Positions 1 to 8,415 are shown, counted from the first letter of the stretch. The stretch: DNA of 41,114 bases from Candidatus Poribacteria bacterium (GCA_009845545.1 VXZK01000192.1:1-41114), one strand, 5' to 3'. The notes: generated from the sequence alone by a model not told the origin. Numbers and translations are program-made.

Positions 1-386
1 CTATTGCTAGATGGATAAAATCCAAGACATCCCAAGCTCCGGAAGATAAAATAATTGATTTAGCAATAGCTTTTGAATCCCTCTACTTATCAGATACTTC
101 TCTGGGCGAATTCACTTTTAAATTAAGTATTCGTGCTGCATGGTCCCTGGGAATAGATAAAACACATCGGGAAGAATTAATGAAAGACTTTAGTAAAATA
201 TACGAGTGGCGTTCAAAGGTTGTTCACACAGGAAAATTACCCAATAAAACAAAGAAAACACCTTTTACATGGCAAGAGATTGCAGAGTTTACAGAAAAAG
301 GGCAAGACCTATGTCGGGACTCAATAATGAAAATTCTGGAAGATGGGAAATTCCCTGATTGGAACACTTTGATACTCGGCGAATAA
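1..386 (+). CDS. ApeA-like HEPN domain protein, C-terminal part (cut by window edge)
   Basis: An open frame runs from the left edge to a TAA at 384-386 (about 127 residues visible; the start lies outside the window). The visible part has a helix with AIAFESLYL, then LSIRAAWSLG, then YEWRSKVVHTG. This order (ALE-type helix, RAA-LLG helix, R-x4-H) is what I know from ApeA-like HEPN domains. RSKVVH supplies the R-x4-H motif that forms the metal-independent RNase site in active HEPN proteins. An ATG at 180 would leave only 68 residues and lose half of the domain, so I treat it as internal. The next gene on the same strand is a transposase, followed by a helicase-nuclease, which fits an accessory or defence setting. 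Function as an anti-phage RNase is inference. Confidence 0.6.
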   Translation, partial: IARWIKSKTSQAPEDKIIDLAIAFESLYLSDTSLGEFTFKLSIRAAWSLGIDKTHREELMKDFSKIYEWRSKVVHTGKLPNKTKKTPFTWQEIAEFTEKGQDLCRDSIMKILEDGKFPDWNTLILGE

Positions 387-410
387 ATGTTGACCCGGTA
401 AAAATCTTTG

Positions 411-470
411 TACCGCAAACTTTTAGTTTGCGTGCTAAGGATAATGATGCACAAACTAAAGTTTGTGCTA
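411..470. repeat. Inverted pair of REP-like palindromes upstream of the RAYT gene
   Basis: Two short palindromes lie head to head. The first has arms CGCAAAC (414-420) and GTTTGCG (426-432). The second has arms GCACAAAC (449-456) and GTTTGTGC (461-468). The reverse complement of the first, with its flank, resembles the second with its flank (both end in GTACAAAG / CTACAAGG-like bases), so they are inverted copies of one unit, like a BIME. They sit directly before a RAYT, the enzyme family thought to mobilise such palindromes. Confidence 0.7.
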
Positions 471-487
471 CAAGGACCGAATATCTT

Positions 488-1234
488 ATGAACAAGGATC
501 GACAGATGAATCAATTCGACTACAAATCGTTCTATCGTCGCAACTTACCACACATACAACCACCCGGTGCAACTTTTTTTGTCACGTTCCGCCTAGCAGG
601 CTCTATACCACAGGTTGTCTTTCAGCGATGGAAAGCAGAGCAAGATCAACTTGAATCAGAAAAATTACGCCGCCTTGAGTTGCAAAATAGTGAGTGTCTT
701 ACTGCTGTTGAGCAGACGATATTTGAACGAAAACGTGAATGGTTCCGTAAGTTTGAAAAAATGTTGGATATTGCACAAAATGGACCTGTCTGGCTCAAAG
801 ATGCTCGGATTGCTAAAGAAGTGGCGGAGCGTATGCACTACTTAGATGGAAGGCTATATCATTTGGACGCTTACTGTATCATGGCAAATCACGTCCATAT
901 TGTGTTTACACCACTTCCAATACAAGTTTCAGGTGTGAGGCAAACTGAGAGTGTGCTCACTAATGATCATGATGCACAAACTAAAAGTTCGTGCTACAAT
1001 ACACTTTCTTCTATTATGCAATCGCTCAAAGGTTATACGGCAAGGAGAGCCAATCAGGTCTTAAATCGACACGGAACATTCTGGCACCACGAAAGTTACG
1101 ATCATGCTGTCCGCAATCCAGATGAATGGCAACGGATTATAACCTATATTCTCAATAATCCTGTAAAAGTCGGTTTAGTAGGAGAGTGGAAGGAATGGCA
1201 ATGGAGCTACTACCGATCAAACTCTTCATCTTAG
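488..1234 (+). CDS. REP-associated tyrosine transposase (RAYT, Y1/IS200-like HUH enzyme)
   Basis: The protein is 248 residues from the ATG at 488. An ATG at 506 is an alternative, and the frame is open further upstream only because it reads through the REP palindromes. It carries the HUH metal motif H135-V-H137 in MANHVHIVF and the probable nucleophile Tyr183 in SLKGYTARRAN. The family-typical tail WHHESYDHAVRNPDEW and YILNNPVK follows. RAYTs nick single-stranded DNA at REP hairpins. This copy is flanked by palindromes at 411-470 and 1246-1264 and contains a further copy in its own coding sequence (974-994) between the HUH motif and the tyrosine, so whether it is still active is uncertain. 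It separates the HEPN gene from the helicase-nuclease gene. Confidence 0.88.
   Translation: MNKDRQMNQFDYKSFYRRNLPHIQPPGATFFVTFRLAGSIPQVVFQRWKAEQDQLESEKLRRLELQNSECLTAVEQTIFERKREWFRKFEKMLDIAQNGPVWLKDARIAKEVAERMHYLDGRLYHLDAYCIMANHVHIVFTPLPIQVSGVRQTESVLTNDHDAQTKSSCYNTLSSIMQSLKGYTARRANQVLNRHGTFWHHESYDHAVRNPDEWQRIITYILNNPVKVGLVGEWKEWQWSYYRSNSSS
974..994. repeat. REP-like palindrome inside the RAYT coding sequence
   Basis: Arms GCACAAAC (974-981) and GTTCGTGC (987-994) pair with one mismatch around a 5-nt loop. The flanks GAT and TACAA match those of the upstream unit at 446-472. It is translated as roughly DAQTKSSCYNT, extra residues between the HUH motif and the catalytic Tyr helix. The frame stays open through it. 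Confidence 0.7.
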
Positions 1235-1245
1235 CAAAATTTGTA

Positions 1246-1264
1246 TCACAAATTTTAGTTTGTG
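1246..1264. repeat. Degenerate REP-like palindrome downstream of the RAYT gene
   Basis: Arms CACAAA (1247-1252) and TTTGTG (1259-1264) lie just after the RAYT stop codon, in the orientation of the first upstream unit. Together with 411-470 it brackets the RAYT gene. Confidence 0.5.
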
Positions 1265-1308
1265 TGAGTTTGTATTTACGATGATTTTATCGGACAAAGG
1301 ATACCATA

Positions 1309-3912
1309 ATGTCTGAACAATTTCTTTATCAACAACTTGATACACTGTCCGAGTTTGGCGTTTTAGACAAAGAGATGCCCGATAGCATTACGCAAAATCT
1401 ACATCCTAAGTTTGAACTTCGTCCCTATCAAGTAGAGGCGTTTGCAAGGTTCATTCACTGCTTAAATAGGGATTTCCCGGGCAAGAAAAATCCTTTACAA
1501 TTCCTGTTCAACATGGCAACAGGCAGCGGTAAAACGCTTATCATGGCCGGGTTGATTCTCTATCTCTATGAGCACGGATACCGGAACTTCCTCTTTTTCG
1601 TCAACGCCGATAATATCATTGAAAAAACAAAAGACAACTTCCTCAACCCGATATCTTCAAAATACCTTTTCAACAAAAATATCTATCTTAAAAACGACCA
1701 GATTAAGGTAACGGAAGTAGAAAATTTTGAAGCGGTCAACGAGAACGACATCAACATCCGATTCACCACAATTCAGAAGTTACACAGCGATTTGATGAAC
1801 GAAAAAGAGAACGCCTTAACTTTTGATGATTTTAAGAAAAAGAAAATTGTTCTTTTGTCTGATGAAGCGCACCACATGAATGTCTCAACAAGAACCCAGA
1901 TGGAATTGAACTTAACGGGTGAGGATTCAAAACCGGTGGAAAAACCAACATGGGAAAACACTGTTGAAAATATATTTAACGCAAACGATGACAACCTGTT
2001 ACTGGAATTCACCGCCACTTTCGATGACAAAACGCCTGCAATCGTAGAAAAGTATCAGAATAAGATCATCTACCGCTATGATTTGGTAAAATTTCGGAAT
2101 GACAAATACTCGAAGGATATTGAAATTGTGAGGTCCGATTTCAGTCTGCAGGACCGCATCTTGCAGGCAATCATTCTCAATTACTACAAACAGTCTGTTG
2201 CAACAAAATACAAGATTCAACTGAAACCTGTAATTCTGTTTAAAGGCAAAACAATCCCGGACTCCGAAAAGAACAAAGCAGACTTTCATAAATTTATGGA
2301 TAGTCTCACCAGAAACGATATTAACAGAATTCGGAGATCTGAAGTTCCGATTATTAAACAGGCGTTTCGCTTTTTTGATAACCACAAAACCAATTCGGAG
2401 CGGCTGGTCCGCGATCTAAAAACAGATTTCCAAGAAAAATACTGCCTTGCTGTCAATTCCAAAGTCGAAAGAGAGAAATATCAGGTGGAGGTAAACAGAC
2501 TTGAAGAAGAAAACAACCCGATCCGTGCTATCTTTGCTGTGCAGATGCTTAGTGAAGGGTGGGATGTGCTAAACCTGTTCGACATCGTTCGCTGTTATGA
2601 TACCGGCAGTACAGGTCATAACAAAATTGGAAAAGCGACCATCGCCGAAGCGCAGCTTATCGGACGGGGTGCTCGCTATTACCCTTTCAGTCTGCCGCCG
2701 GAACACGAGGATAAATATATACGCAAATTTGACGAAGACCTCGAGCATGAACTCCGCGTCTTGGAAGAATTTCATTACCACAGCATCAACGATTTGCCTT
2801 ATATCACCGAGATCAAAAAAGCGTTGGTTCAGCAAGGACTCATAGACGAGCAAACCGTGACGCGTCCACTGAAACTCAAGGAGTCATTCAAAGAGACGGA
2901 CCTTTACAAATACGGTGTCATCTGGATAAATAAACAGGTACCGAGAGACTATCAACATGTCAAATCTTTTGAAGACTTAGCGTCCCTAAGCGTGAAAAAG
3001 AAATGGCATGAGCATACCGTCTATGAAGGATCTGGGGGTGTAACAGGTATGACAGAGAGTGATCAAACCTATACCACGCGAAACAAAAACAGCAAGGATA
3101 TACCGATAACGGATATTGAAAAGAATATCGTCCAAACAGCCATTGCGCGTAACCCGTTTTTTCAGTTTGCATCACTCAAACAGTACTTTCCACAGTTGAA
3201 ATCAATGCGCGAATTTAGAGATTCGGACAACTTTTTAGGTGGTTTGAAAATCACTTTCAAAGGCAATTTCTCTCAATGGGAAGACGAAGCTTCAGAAAAA
3301 CTCAGGGCATGTTGCGATCTTTTAGAAAAGATTGAAGTTGAACTTCGCGAAAAAATTACCGAGAACGAAGGGACGGAATATTTTTATAAGGAACAAATCC
3401 GTGATGTTTTCAAAGCGAAAATTCTGAAATTCAATGCTAAGGGGCCACGCGCTGATGAAAATCACGATGCTGAGCGTATCGCGAAAGCCGAAGAGTGGTT
3501 TGCTTTCAATGGCCTCTACGGCACCAGTGAAGAAAAAGCATTCGTGCAATTTCTACAGACGCAGCTTGAGGAACTACAGAGAACTTACGGTGGCGTTTAT
3601 CTCATTCGTAACGAGCGGCACTTTTATCTCTATAACTTCTTTGACGGTAAAGCCTTTCAACCCGACTTTGTTCTCTTTTTGGGAAAAGAAGATGGCGAAA
3701 CACTGAGTTACCAACTCTTTATTGAACCTAAAGGTGAGCATATTGAAGACTTTGATCGATGGAAAGAAGACTTCCTCAAAGAGATTGATACTGAACGTAA
3801 AAGCGAACTCATCATAGAGGATAAGAACTATCGCATCATCGGGTTGCCGTTCTATCAGGAGAAAAACCAAAATGAATTTCGTGAGGCACTTGATGAAGCA
3901 TTGCAACTATGA
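1309..3912 (+). CDS. Type III restriction-like helicase-nuclease (Res family), no Mod partner
   Basis: This is an 867-residue SF2 helicase with Walker A MATGSGKT (69-76), DEAH box (185-188) in LLSDEAHHMN, TAT motif (235-237), and motif VI QLIGRGAR (449-456) preceded by MLSEGWDV. A C-terminal PD-(D/E)xK nuclease follows: P785-D786 in QPDFVLFL and E806-P-K808 in FIEPKG. This is the domain order of type III restriction Res subunits, and the length is in the usual range. An AAAGGA precedes the ATG by a normal distance. No methyltransferase (Mod) gene is adjacent; the nearest complete methyltransferase is 23 kb away on the other strand. It may therefore work alone or with the HEPN or FRG neighbours, as stand-alone Res-like proteins do in some defence loci. 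That last point is inference. Confidence 0.85.
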   Translation: MSEQFLYQQLDTLSEFGVLDKEMPDSITQNLHPKFELRPYQVEAFARFIHCLNRDFPGKKNPLQFLFNMATGSGKTLIMAGLILYLYEHGYRNFLFFVNADNIIEKTKDNFLNPISSKYLFNKNIYLKNDQIKVTEVENFEAVNENDINIRFTTIQKLHSDLMNEKENALTFDDFKKKKIVLLSDEAHHMNVSTRTQMELNLTGEDSKPVEKPTWENTVENIFNANDDNLLLEFTATFDDKTPAIVEKYQNKIIYRYDLVKFRNDKYSKDIEIVRSDFSLQDRILQAIILNYYKQSVATKYKIQLKPVILFKGKTIPDSEKNKADFHKFMDSLTRNDINRIRRSEVPIIKQAFRFFDNHKTNSERLVRDLKTDFQEKYCLAVNSKVEREKYQVEVNRLEEENNPIRAIFAVQMLSEGWDVLNLFDIVRCYDTGSTGHNKIGKATIAEAQLIGRGARYYPFSLPPEHEDKYIRKFDEDLEHELRVLEEFHYHSINDLPYITEIKKALVQQGLIDEQTVTRPLKLKESFKETDLYKYGVIWINKQVPRDYQHVKSFEDLASLSVKKKWHEHTVYEGSGGVTGMTESDQTYTTRNKNSKDIPITDIEKNIVQTAIARNPFFQFASLKQYFPQLKSMREFRDSDNFLGGLKITFKGNFSQWEDEASEKLRACCDLLEKIEVELREKITENEGTEYFYKEQIRDVFKAKILKFNAKGPRADENHDAERIAKAEEWFAFNGLYGTSEEKAFVQFLQTQLEELQRTYGGVYLIRNERHFYLYNFFDGKAFQPDFVLFLGKEDGETLSYQLFIEPKGEHIEDFDRWKEDFLKEIDTERKSELIIEDKNYRIIGLPFYQEKNQNEFREALDEALQL

Positions 3913-4061
3913 AAACCAGAATCCGCGAAAATCCGCGATTCAGATAATAAGAAAACACCAACCCCTAATCCTGCCAATTAGAAATTTCCCACTAAAATCG
4001 TTGATAACGGACGCGAGTTGTGATATACTTTCTTAACTATTTGTAGGGAGAGGTAGATGCC
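3913..4061. other. Spacer between the helicase-nuclease and the FRG remnant
   Basis: No gene is seen. A small hairpin made of AATCCGCG units lies at about 3922-3944, just after the helicase-nuclease stop. It could fold as a weak terminator but has no T-run. The promoter at 4001-4029 lies in the same spacer. Confidence 0.4.
4001..4029 (+). promoter_or_regulatory. Sigma70-like promoter for the FRG/TPR unit
   Basis: TTGATA (4001-4006) and TATACT (4024-4029) are separated by exactly 17 nt. A GGGAGAGG ribosome-binding site and the ATG at 4062 follow. Confidence 0.6.
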
Positions 4062-4597
4062 ATGAAAACGCTTGCGTTAGAAACTGATTATAAAATCAAA
4101 TTGCCCCTTGACTGGGTGAAAAAGACGAGTTTGAAATTTTAACCGAACTCCAACACTTCGGTGGTTATACCAATCTTATAGATTTTACGACTGACAGCCA
4201 CGTCGCCCTGTTTTTCGCATGTGACGGTTCCCTTGGAGAACCCGGCAGGATTATCTTGTTGGAAAGAGGTGAGGAGGTAAACGAAAAATATCAAATCGAA
4301 AAACCTCGGAATCCTCAAAATCGCATCATAGCGCAAAAAAGTATATTCGTTCGGCCGCCGAAGGGCTTTATCGAACCAGAGCAGTTTTCAGAAGTCAACA
4401 TCCCTGAATTGCTCAAGGGACCGATGTTAGATCATCTGCAAAAACAGCACGATATTTCAACGCAAACTGTCTACAACGATCTCCATGGGCTTATTAGAAA
4501 CAAGGACACCTATCTGAAGGAATGCATAGAAGTCTACAATCCGGAAACACAATCGATGAAAGATAGCTTACAAACTGATAGCATAACGGAGACATAA
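4062..4597 (+). pseudogene. Frameshifted FRG-domain gene
   Basis: The ATG at 4062, with a good promoter and ribosome-binding site, opens a 26-codon frame that stops at 4140-4142. The frame one base back, open from 4112 to 4597, encodes an FRG-domain core: LQHFGGYTNLIDFTTDSHVALFFA, which matches the family signature QHxGxPTxLLDWTxxxxVALxFA, followed by GRIILLE. The N-terminal part usual for FRG proteins, including the F-R-G motif, is missing or reduced. The short first frame reads KIKLPLDWVKK and could equally be a truncated AbrB-like antitoxin start. FRG domains are frequent in phage-defence and toxin contexts, but their activity is not settled. The stop at 4595-4597 is in frame with the TPR gene at 4601. 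Confidence 0.6.
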
Positions 4598-4600
4598 AAC

Positions 4601-5398
4601 ATGCAGACACAAGCAGAACAGACACCTTGCGATATCACCATTGAACGTTTTAGCAAAGCAATTGATCGGCGACCCACTTTCGCCGAAGGCTATAACTATC
4701 GGGGCATCGCTTACGGTAATAAAGGTGAAATTGACCGTGCTATTGAAGATTTTAACACAGCCATTAGGCGCAAGGAGAACTATGCTGAGGCATACAGCAA
4801 TCGCGGCGCAGTTTATCGTATGAAAGGTGATTATGATCGTGCTTTTGAAGATTGCAATACAGCCATAAGACTTGACCCAAATTTGCCAGAAGCCTATAAC
4901 AATCGGGGGATAGTTTATAAACGCAAAGGGGAAATAAATCAAGCTCTTGAAGATTATACCAAAGCGATAGAACTCAATCCAGGTTTTGCTTATGCCTATT
5001 ACAACCGTGGTATCGTTTACTATGAAAGACAAGAATTTGATCTCGCCATTAATGACTATAGCAAGACAATAGAACTGAGACCCGACCTTGTCGATCCTTA
5101 TAACAATCGTGGTAATGTTTACAATAAAAGTGGCGAATATGAACGTGCCATCACAGATTATGACGCAGCGATAGAACGCAATACTGATTTAGCGGAGCCA
5201 TACTACAATCGCGGTATGGTGTTTGTACTTCTGCAAGAATGGGAAAAAGCCAAAGAAGATCTTACGACTGCCAGAGACAAGCAGGAAAATATCATCATTG
5301 AACAGTTTCGCAAAGAATACGAAAACGTTTCTGACTTTGAACAGAAACATGAGATTAAACTACCGGAAGACATCGCCGCAATGCTAACACTCCCATAG
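4601..5398 (+). CDS. Tetratricopeptide-repeat (TPR) protein
   Basis: The 265-residue protein consists of about six 34-residue TPR units of the form AYNNRGxVYxxKGExxxAIxDYxxAIELxP, followed by a charged tail ending in HEIKLPEDIAAML. There is no signal peptide or membrane segment, so it should be a cytoplasmic scaffold. It starts only 3 nt after the FRG remnant's TAA and in the same frame, with no clear ribosome-binding site of its own. FRG-TPR fusion proteins exist, so this is probably the C-terminal half of a former or alternative fusion. The lone first-helix residues before the first full TPR fit that reading. Confidence 0.8.
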   Translation: MQTQAEQTPCDITIERFSKAIDRRPTFAEGYNYRGIAYGNKGEIDRAIEDFNTAIRRKENYAEAYSNRGAVYRMKGDYDRAFEDCNTAIRLDPNLPEAYNNRGIVYKRKGEINQALEDYTKAIELNPGFAYAYYNRGIVYYERQEFDLAINDYSKTIELRPDLVDPYNNRGNVYNKSGEYERAITDYDAAIERNTDLAEPYYNRGMVFVLLQEWEKAKEDLTTARDKQENIIIEQFRKEYENVSDFEQKHEIKLPEDIAAMLTLP

Positions 5399-5589
5399 GC
5401 ATAGCAGTAAAACAAAAATTGCCCTTCAGCAGATACCTGATGTTACAGACTTCCAATCCGCGTTACCCGTGTCCTCCGTGATAATCAGCGATTCTGACAG
5501 ACACACAAATAACATATCATCACTCGACCTCCTTCTCAATCCACATCATCCGCGTCCCCCGCAATTCAGATTTGTCTGCAAAATTGAGA

Positions 5590-5618
5590 TTGATAAACAA
5601 GCCTATCCATGCTATGAT
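5590..5618 (+). promoter_or_regulatory. Sigma70-like promoter for the PhyH gene
   Basis: TTGATA (5590-5595) and TATGAT (5613-5618) are 17 nt apart, about 75 nt before the ATG at 5693. The rest of the spacer from 5399 shows no gene. Confidence 0.5.
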
Positions 5619-5692
5619 TTAACATAAGAGGAATTTTGCATTGCGCAGAAAGCAGCGGTGGAATAAATTTTTTGAATCGACGGAGAAGTAAA

Positions 5693-6544
5693 ATGGTAAC
5701 ACAAGAACAAGTTGATTTTTTTCAGGAAAACGGATATGTCAAGTTTGGTAGGGTCTTAGATAGCGATGGCGTTGAAGCCATGCGTGCAGGGTTAGATGCT
5801 GTTATTGAACTGGAACTCACCGAAGGCGACGATTCTTCACCGGAGTTCAAGTATGGACATGATCGTAAGGCGGATCGTCTCAACCGAGGTAGCGGTCATC
5901 CACGGGCGATTCATCAATACGTGAACATGTGGAAGCGGGAGCCGCATTATGAAGCAGCGATTCATCATCCGCTCATCGCTGGAACGGCACGTGCGCTGCT
6001 GGATACACCTGAAGTCCGTCTCTGGCACGATCAGATCATCTCCAAACCGCCAAAAGATAACGGACACTTCGGATTTCACCACGATTTTTTCTTTTGGCCC
6101 CTGAGTTCGCCAAATATCGTGAGCTGCTGGCTGGCTTTGGATGATGCGACAGTCGATAATGGGTGCATGCATGTTATGCCGAAGAGCCACAAAGATGAAC
6201 GTTTTTCGGTCGAAGCAAGAGCGGCATTCAATGCAGAATCCTCAAAAGCGAGCGAAGCAGGCCGTGAACCGCCGCCGAACCCGTGGACAGAGAGACAGGA
6301 ACTGGACATCAGTCACGGCGTTCCGGTGGAGTTGAAAGCAGGCGAGTGTATGTTTCATCACTGCCTCAACTGGCACGGCACCCCGCCAAACATCACGGAT
6401 CGTCAACGCAGGGCATTTGTCATGATTTTCATGGCGGAAGGGGTTCGTTATAATAATGCACAATCGCCGGGGCATATCCTTGTCCCAACCATTGAGGTTG
6501 CAGATGGTGAGCCGCTTGTTGGTGATGGATTCCCGGTAGCATAA
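5693..6544 (+). CDS. Phytanoyl-CoA dioxygenase (PhyH) family protein
   Basis: This is a 283-residue Fe(II)/2-oxoglutarate oxygenase. The iron ligands are visible as H129-x-D131 in FHHDFFFWPL and the distal H228 in NWHGTPPN. Arginines at 239-240 (RQRRAF) are candidates for the 2-oxoglutarate contact. The substrate cannot be told from sequence; the family hydroxylates lipids, small molecules and secondary metabolites, and it is expanded in Poribacteria-like genomes. The ATG at 5693 is chosen because CGGAGAAG precedes it at normal spacing; the frame continues to 5636 without a better start. It lies between the TPR gene and the ATPase-TOPRIM pair and has its own promoter, so it need not share their function. 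Confidence 0.88.
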   Translation: MVTQEQVDFFQENGYVKFGRVLDSDGVEAMRAGLDAVIELELTEGDDSSPEFKYGHDRKADRLNRGSGHPRAIHQYVNMWKREPHYEAAIHHPLIAGTARALLDTPEVRLWHDQIISKPPKDNGHFGFHHDFFFWPLSSPNIVSCWLALDDATVDNGCMHVMPKSHKDERFSVEARAAFNAESSKASEAGREPPPNPWTERQELDISHGVPVELKAGECMFHHCLNWHGTPPNITDRQRRAFVMIFMAEGVRYNNAQSPGHILVPTIEVADGEPLVGDGFPVA

Positions 6545-6562
6545 CAAGGTTTGAATACTGAA

Positions 6563-7810
6563 ATGAAAGATTCAACATTTATTACAAGAGTTGTTCTGAA
6601 AAACTATAAGAGCATCGCCGCGTGTGATGTGAGGCTGCATCCCTTGACGTTTCTTGTAGGTCGCAATGGTGCAGGCAAGAGCAATTTTCTTGATGGCTTA
6701 CGATTCGTTGCCGATGCATTGAACGCATCATTAGACCACGCTTTACGCGACCGCGGAGGTATCAAGGAGGTTCGACGTCGCTCTGGGGGGCACCCAAACC
6801 ACTTCAGTATTCGTCTTGATTTTGCCTTACCTGACGGAGGGACAGGACACTATGCCTTCCGCATTGGCACCCGTTCACCTGGGGGGTACGAGGTACAAAC
6901 TGAAGAATGTAAGATACAGAATGAAATTCTCTCTCCTGAGGTACACTTTCGCGTTGATAAAGGCACTGTAACAGATAAGAGCGTAGATGTAGCACCAGCT
7001 GCTGCACGCGATCGACTTTACTTGGTAAATGCCTCGGGGTTACCAGAATTTCGACCCGTCTACGAAGCATTTTCTCGGATGGGATTTTATAACCTTAATC
7101 CTGATAAAATCCGAAATCCCCAAGCACCAGATCCAGGAGATGTGCTTATGCGGGACGGTAGCAATCTTACCAGTGTCCTTACGCAACTTTCACCCGCTGC
7201 GAAGCAACATATTGAGGAATATTTAGCGATAGTTGTTCCTGGTGTTCATAGGGTTAAAGTCAAAGAATTCGGATCTATGGAGACATTAGAATTCAGACAG
7301 GACATCGCAGGCGCAAAGCACCCGTGGCGATTTCCAGCAAATAATATGTCTGATGGGACACTCCGGGTGTTGGGAACTCTGATAGCATTATTTCAAGGTG
7401 GAAATGAGGGGAAAAAACGGATGTCATTGGTAGGAATTGAGGAACCGGAACTTGCTCTTCATCCAGCAGCAGCGGATGTGTTGCTTGATGGACTTCGGGA
7501 CTCTGCCCACAAGACGCAGGTTATTATCACCAGCCACAGTCCAGACCTGCTTGATAATAAGGATTTAGATGTAGAGTCAATTCTCGCGGTTGAAGCACAC
7601 GACGGAAACACTACAATTGCCCCTATAGACAACGCAAGCAGAAATGTGGTGCGGAAGAAACTTTATACAACTGGAGAACTTTTACGCCGCGATCAACTGG
7701 AACCCGATCAAGCGTCTGTGATTTCCATTGAAGAGGCTAAACAACTCCGTATCTTTGATCCCAAGAGCGGAAAATCTAGTCAAAAAAAGACTGACGGAGA
7801 GCACAGATAA
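6563..7810 (+). CDS. ABC/OLD-type AAA ATPase (partner of a TOPRIM-like protein)
   Basis: The 415-residue ATPase has N-terminal VLKNYKSI, Walker A GRNGAGKS (33-40), a signature-like MSDGTLRVLGTL, Walker B with catalytic acids in GIEEPELALHP (E293, E294, E296), and the His switch ITSHSPDLLD. This is the RecF/OLD-like ATPase fold with a short insert and no fused TOPRIM domain. The ATG at 6563 is preferred over the in-frame TTG at 6551. Its stop overlaps the next start as TAATG, so the two are translationally coupled. In OLD and GajA proteins the same ATPase is fused to a TOPRIM nuclease; here the parts are split. A defence role is inference. Confidence 0.8.
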   Translation: MKDSTFITRVVLKNYKSIAACDVRLHPLTFLVGRNGAGKSNFLDGLRFVADALNASLDHALRDRGGIKEVRRRSGGHPNHFSIRLDFALPDGGTGHYAFRIGTRSPGGYEVQTEECKIQNEILSPEVHFRVDKGTVTDKSVDVAPAAARDRLYLVNASGLPEFRPVYEAFSRMGFYNLNPDKIRNPQAPDPGDVLMRDGSNLTSVLTQLSPAAKQHIEEYLAIVVPGVHRVKVKEFGSMETLEFRQDIAGAKHPWRFPANNMSDGTLRVLGTLIALFQGGNEGKKRMSLVGIEEPELALHPAAADVLLDGLRDSAHKTQVIITSHSPDLLDNKDLDVESILAVEAHDGNTTIAPIDNASRNVVRKKLYTTGELLRRDQLEPDQASVISIEEAKQLRIFDPKSGKSSQKKTDGEHR

Positions 7811-8415
7811 TGCTCAAAATTGGCTGTATTGTCGAAGGGAAAGGCGATGTGGCGGCAGTCCCAGTTCTGATTCGGCGTATCGCGGCGGACCTTTACCCAG
7901 AATTGGCAATTGACATACCGCGTCCGATCCGTGTCCATAGGTACCAGGTTATTAAGGAAGGCGAACTTGAGCGAGAAGTTGAATTAGCGGTCGAGAAAAT
8001 TAGAGGACAAGGAGCTATATTTATAATCCTTGATAGTGAAGACGATTGCCCGGCTGAATTGGGACCCGCCTTGCTTGATCGGGCATCACAAGCTCGTAGC
8101 GATTTACCTATTGCCGTTGTACTCGCAAAACATGAATTTGAGGCATGGTTTCTTGCGGCAGTCACGTCACTCCGCGGACAAAGAGGGTTAAAAAATAATA
8201 CTCACCCACCGAACGATCCGGAGGCAATTAGGAATGCCAAAGGGTGGCTAAGCCAGCAAATGGAAAGTAACAGAACATATAGTGAAACGAGTGATCAACC
8301 CGCACTCACAGCACTCTTTGATTTTGAACAGGCACTTCAAACGGATTCGTTCGACAAGTGCTACCGAGAGATTGTTCGCCTTCTCGGTGAATTGCGAAAC
8401 CGAACTAAGGTATAG
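7810..8415 (+). CDS. DUF4276-like TOPRIM-type protein
   Basis: This 201-residue protein begins with GCIVEGKGDVAAVPVLIRRI and has a second block IFIILDSEDDCP. The acid E9 in IVEG and the D75/E77/D78 cluster after a hydrophobic strand are the layout of the TOPRIM metal site, as expected for DUF4276/RloB-type proteins. A later block ends in AKHEFEAWFLAA, also typical of that family. The start overlaps the upstream ATPase stop by one base, so the two are almost certainly made together. I infer a split ATPase plus nuclease. DUF4276 is my reading from memory of the family and not a search result. Confidence 0.7.
   Translation: MLKIGCIVEGKGDVAAVPVLIRRIAADLYPELAIDIPRPIRVHRYQVIKEGELEREVELAVEKIRGQGAIFIILDSEDDCPAELGPALLDRASQARSDLPIAVVLAKHEFEAWFLAAVTSLRGQRGLKNNTHPPNDPEAIRNAKGWLSQQMESNRTYSETSDQPALTALFDFEQALQTDSFDKCYREIVRLLGELRNRTKV

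Noticed and set aside
359..487. N-terminal extension of the RAYT protein from 359
   Set aside because: The codons read through the HEPN stop region and the REP palindromes; family similarity begins only after 488.
4595..4597. A second recoding event (readthrough) between FRG and TPR
   Set aside because: The codon is TAA, not UGA, no structured element follows, and the FRG part is already frameshifted, so decay explains it better.
5399..5692. A possible small RNA or gene in the spacer before PhyH
   Set aside because: Apart from the promoter I see no stable structure with a terminator and no coding frame with a ribosome-binding site.
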